This document shows positions 61,517 through 64,000 of a stretch of 64,000 bases of DNA, piece after piece (within the stretch, counting starts at the first letter, position 1; the number at the start of each line of letters is the position of its first letter). A program made the translations under genes and the position numbers. Below the pieces are notes generated by a model. It did not search any database. It saw only the letters and a list, made by a program, of their open reading frames with translations, and was not told the origin of the DNA. Source of the DNA: Halovulum dunhuangense (GTDB lineage: Bacteria > Pseudomonadota > Alphaproteobacteria > Rhodobacterales > Rhodobacteraceae); assembly GCF_013093415.1 (NCBI RefSeq), contig NZ_JABFBC010000001.1, forward strand, positions 992,001-1,056,000. Direction: 5' to 3'.

Positions 61517-62605
61517 ATGAAACAGCGCCTTGCGCTTGCCGTCTCCGCCGCCGCCCTCGCCGCCAGCCCGCTGGCCGCGCAGGAAGTGCTGAACATCTAT
61601 AACTGGTCCGACTACATCGCCGAGGACACGATCGAGAAGTTCACCGCCGAAACCGGTATCCAGGTGAATTACGACGTTTATGACGGCAACGAGGTGCTGG
61701 AAGCCAAGCTGCTGGCAGGCAACTCGGGCTACGACATCGTGGTCCCGACGTCCGATTTCTTCCAGCGCCAGATCGCTGCCGGGGTCTATCAGCCGCTCGA
61801 CAAGTCGAAGCTGCCCAACCTCGTCAACATGGACGAGAACCTGATGGCCCAGGCCGCCGCCTATGACCCGGACAACGAGCACGGCGTCATCTACATGTGG
61901 GGCACCACCGGCCTTGGCTACAATGTCGGCAAGGTCGAGGAGGCGCTCGGCGCCGAGGCGCCGACCGACAGCTGGGCGCTGATCTTCGAGGAAGAGAACA
62001 TCTCGAAATTGCAGAGCTGCGGCGTCACCATGCTCGACACGCCGACCGAGGCGCTGCCGGCGGCGTTGAACTACCTGGGCTATGATCCGAAATCCACCGA
62101 CGAGGCGGAACTCCAGGAAGCCGCGGACCTGTGGATGACGGTGCGGCCCTACATCCGCTACTTCCACTCCTCGCAGTACATCAACGACCTTGCGAATGGC
62201 GATATCTGCGTGGCGGTCGGCTATTCGGGCGACGTGTTCATCGCGCAGGCCCGCGCCGAGGAATCCGGCAACGGCGTCGAGATCGGCTATTCGATCCCGA
62301 ACGAGGGCGCGCTGCAGTGGTTCGACATCATGGCGATCCCGGTCGATGCGCAGAACCCCGACGCGGCGCACCAGTTCATCAACTTCGTGATGGACCCGCA
62401 GATCACCGCCGACATCACCAACTACGTCTGGTACGCCAACGCCAACAAGGCGTCGATGCCGCTGGTGGATCCCGAAGTGGCCAGCGATCCGGCGATCTTC
62501 CCGCCGGAAGAGGTGAAGGCGAACCTGTGGTCGGCGCAGACCTACGATGCGCGGACCGATCGCATCGTGACGCGGCTCTGGACGCAGATCACCACCGGTC
62601 AGTGA
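61517..62605 (+). CDS. potF: Putrescine/polyamine ABC transporter binding protein
   Basis: Periplasmic polyamine-binding protein (362 aa), PotF/PotD class. Signal peptide to about residue 22 (ending PLAAQ). Mature start EVLNIYNWSDYIAEDTIEKF is the family hallmark; later VPTSDFFQRQIAAGVYQPLD and SIPNEGALQWFDIMAIP. Linked to puuAB, so putrescine is the likely ligand. Followed by a 9-11-bp hairpin before potG. Confidence 0.92.
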   Translation: MKQRLALAVSAAALAASPLAAQEVLNIYNWSDYIAEDTIEKFTAETGIQVNYDVYDGNEVLEAKLLAGNSGYDIVVPTSDFFQRQIAAGVYQPLDKSKLPNLVNMDENLMAQAAAYDPDNEHGVIYMWGTTGLGYNVGKVEEALGAEAPTDSWALIFEEENISKLQSCGVTMLDTPTEALPAALNYLGYDPKSTDEAELQEAADLWMTVRPYIRYFHSSQYINDLANGDICVAVGYSGDVFIAQARAEESGNGVEIGYSIPNEGALQWFDIMAIPVDAQNPDAAHQFINFVMDPQITADITNYVWYANANKASMPLVDPEVASDPAIFPPEEVKANLWSAQTYDARTDRIVTRLWTQITTGQ

Positions 62606-62612
62606 CCGAATG

Positions 62613-62642
62613 CGGGCCGGCGGTTCACGCTGCCGGCCCGTT
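62613..62642 (+). promoter_or_regulatory. Hairpin between potF and potG
   Basis: CGGGCCGGC (62613-62621) pairs with GCCGGCCCG (62632-62640), extended inward by a G-U and a G-C pair, loop of six, then TTGC. Same position relative to the binding-protein gene as the hairpins after bztA and dppA. Confidence 0.6.
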
Positions 62643-62662
62643 GCAGCGCAAGGGCAGAGCAC

Positions 62663-63790
62663 ATGGCCGAGCAGATCACCGCCGCGGATATCAAGCCTTG
62701 GCGCAGCGACACCACCGCACCATTCATCCGTATTTCCCACCTGACCAAGACGTTCGGCGACTTCACCGCCGTCGATGACGTCTCGCTCGACATCTGGAAG
62801 GGAGAGATCTTCTGCCTTCTGGGGGGGTCGGGCTGCGGGAAGTCGACGCTTCTGCGCATGCTTGCCGGTTTCGAGGTGCCCACCGCCGGCAAGATCGAGA
62901 TCGACGGCCAGGACATGGCCGGGGTGCCGCCCAACGTGCGGCCCACCAACATGATGTTCCAGTCCTACGCGCTGTTCCCGCACATGACGGTCGAGAACAA
63001 CGTCGCCTACGGCCTGCGGCGAGAGGGGCTGCCGCGCGACGAGGTGCGCGACAAGGTCGCCGCCATGCTGAAGATGGTCCAGCTCGAGAAGTTCGCCGCG
63101 CGCAGACCGCACCAGTTGTCCGGCGGTCAGCGGCAGCGCGTGGCGCTGGCCCGGTCGCTGGTCAAGAAGCCCAAGCTTCTTCTGCTGGACGAGCCGCTTG
63201 GCGCACTCGACAAGAAGCTGCGCGAGGAGACCCAGTTCGAGCTGATGAACATCCAGGACCGTCTGGGCATCACCTTCATCGTGGTGACCCACGACCAGGA
63301 AGAGGCGATGACGCTCGCGACGCGCATCGGCGTGATGGATGCCGGCCGCATCGTCCAGGTCGGCGAGCCGCGCCAGATATACGAACACCCGCACTCGCGC
63401 TTCGTCGCGGATTTCATCGGTACCGTGAACCTGTTCGAGGGCAAGGTCGAGATCGCCGCCCCCGACCGGATGCGGGTGCAGACCGATGTGGGGCCGATCC
63501 TCGTGAACCCCGTCGAAGGCCTCAGCGCCAGCCAGTCCGTCGCCGTGGCCGTCCGCCCGGAAAAGATCGTGCTCGACCGCGAGCCGGTGCCGGGCGAGAA
63601 CACGCTGCAGGGAAAGGTGATGGATTACGCCTACATGGGCGACATCACCATCTACAAGCTGGGATTGCCGGGCGGCAAGACGATCAAGGTCAGCCAGGCA
63701 AACATGGGATACGACCGTAACCCGATCACCTGGGAAGAAGAGGTCTTCATAGGCTTTCCCGCCAGTGCCGGCGTGGTGCTGACCCGATGA
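62663..63790 (+). CDS. potG: Polyamine ABC transporter ATP-binding protein
   Basis: PotG/PotA-type ATPase (375 aa). Walker A GGSGCGKST near residues 53-61, Q-loop MFQSYALFPHMTV, signature LSGGQRQRVALARSL, Walker B LLLDEPLGALD and switch VVTHDQEEAMTLA. C-terminal TOBE domain (about residues 290-370). Overlaps potH by ATGA. Confidence 0.94.
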   Translation: MAEQITAADIKPWRSDTTAPFIRISHLTKTFGDFTAVDDVSLDIWKGEIFCLLGGSGCGKSTLLRMLAGFEVPTAGKIEIDGQDMAGVPPNVRPTNMMFQSYALFPHMTVENNVAYGLRREGLPRDEVRDKVAAMLKMVQLEKFAARRPHQLSGGQRQRVALARSLVKKPKLLLLDEPLGALDKKLREETQFELMNIQDRLGITFIVVTHDQEEAMTLATRIGVMDAGRIVQVGEPRQIYEHPHSRFVADFIGTVNLFEGKVEIAAPDRMRVQTDVGPILVNPVEGLSASQSVAVAVRPEKIVLDREPVPGENTLQGKVMDYAYMGDITIYKLGLPGGKTIKVSQANMGYDRNPITWEEEVFIGFPASAGVVLTR

Positions 63791-64000
63791 GCCGGCGCTG
63801 GCTGGTCATAGCCCTGCCGATGCTGTGGCTCGGCGTCTTCTTCCTGCTGCCCTTTCTCGAGGTGGCGCGGATCAGCCTGCTTGATCCGGCGATCGCGCGA
63901 CCACCCTACAGCGCGATGTTCGAGGCTGGCGTCTTCGCGGGCGATCTGGAGAATTACCTCTTCCTTCTCTCCGACAGCCTTTACGTCAACGCCTACCTGT
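63787..64000 (+). CDS. potH: Polyamine ABC transporter permease, partial at window edge
   Basis: First 71 codons of a PotH-type permease, cut by the end of the window. Begins MSRRWLVIALPMLWLGVFFL with a membrane helix, followed by EVARISLLDPAIARPPYS. Overlaps potG by four bases. potI is expected next outside the window. Confidence 0.88.
   Translation, partial: MSRRWLVIALPMLWLGVFFLLPFLEVARISLLDPAIARPPYSAMFEAGVFAGDLENYLFLLSDSLYVNAYL

Overview
The window is a 64 kb stretch of a GC-rich alphaproteobacterial chromosome, most likely from the order Rhodobacterales (Rhodobacter/Roseobacter group). The assignment rests on familiar content and order: a fusA-tuf-S10-spc-alpha run with secY and adk but no infA or rpmJ, an ATP12-type F1 chaperone, a BztABCD/AapJQMP-type amino-acid importer, and a SoeABC-type sulfite dehydrogenase. 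No database search was run, so family names come from motifs and gene order seen in the sequence. I see no insertion sequence, prophage, CRISPR array or rRNA gene.

Layout. 1-17.9 kb (+): fusA, tuf and 27 ribosomal-protein genes with secY, adk and rpoA. Most genes touch or overlap, but nearly every longer spacer carries a strong hairpin, and some of these look like intrinsic terminators inside the cluster. 18-23 kb (+): an HtrA protease, rarA, crcB, a RluC-type pseudouridine synthase and ATP12 chaperone. 23.2-27.7 kb (+): the bzt amino-acid importer. 27.8-37.1 kb (mostly -): the rpmH-rnpA-yidD ... ttcA-yidC-MOSC-acetyltransferase-engB-argB-sixA region. It is interrupted by a small copper-handling island (DUF305 and PCuAC genes with a CueR-like operator) and a DUF3833 lipoprotein gene. 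37.4-41.2 kb (+): a TVP38-type membrane protein, a MerA-like flavoprotein, an orphan histidine kinase and tRNA-Arg(ACG). 41.4-46.9 kb (-): a complete peptide ABC importer. 47.3-50.4 kb: a GAF protein, an isolated 2-dehydro-3-deoxygalactonokinase, a Nudix hydrolase and an EamA-type transporter. 50.4-55.6 kb (-): a cytoplasmic molybdopterin oxidoreductase operon resembling soeABC, with an alpha/beta hydrolase gene between its large and iron-sulfur subunits. 55.7-58.5 kb: a HAD hydrolase, and a glycerate kinase plus SMP-30 lactonase operon. 58.8-64 kb (+): a polyamine operon (puuA, puuB, potF, potG, partial potH) running off the end.

How the parts work together. The first third builds ribosomes and the Sec channel. 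The middle adds membrane insertion (YidC, YidD), ribosome assembly (EngB), tRNA modification (TtcA) and metal handling. The rest is uptake and catabolism of amino acids, peptides, polyamines, sugar acids and probably sulfite.

Two patterns stand out. In all three ABC importer operons the first gene, encoding the solute-binding protein, is followed by a 9- to 13-bp GC-rich hairpin before the next transporter gene. In the copper island there is both a CueR-type dyad and a 10-bp perfect stem that would cover a Shine-Dalgarno site. The most unusual gene arrangement is the hydrolase translationally coupled into the soe-like operon.
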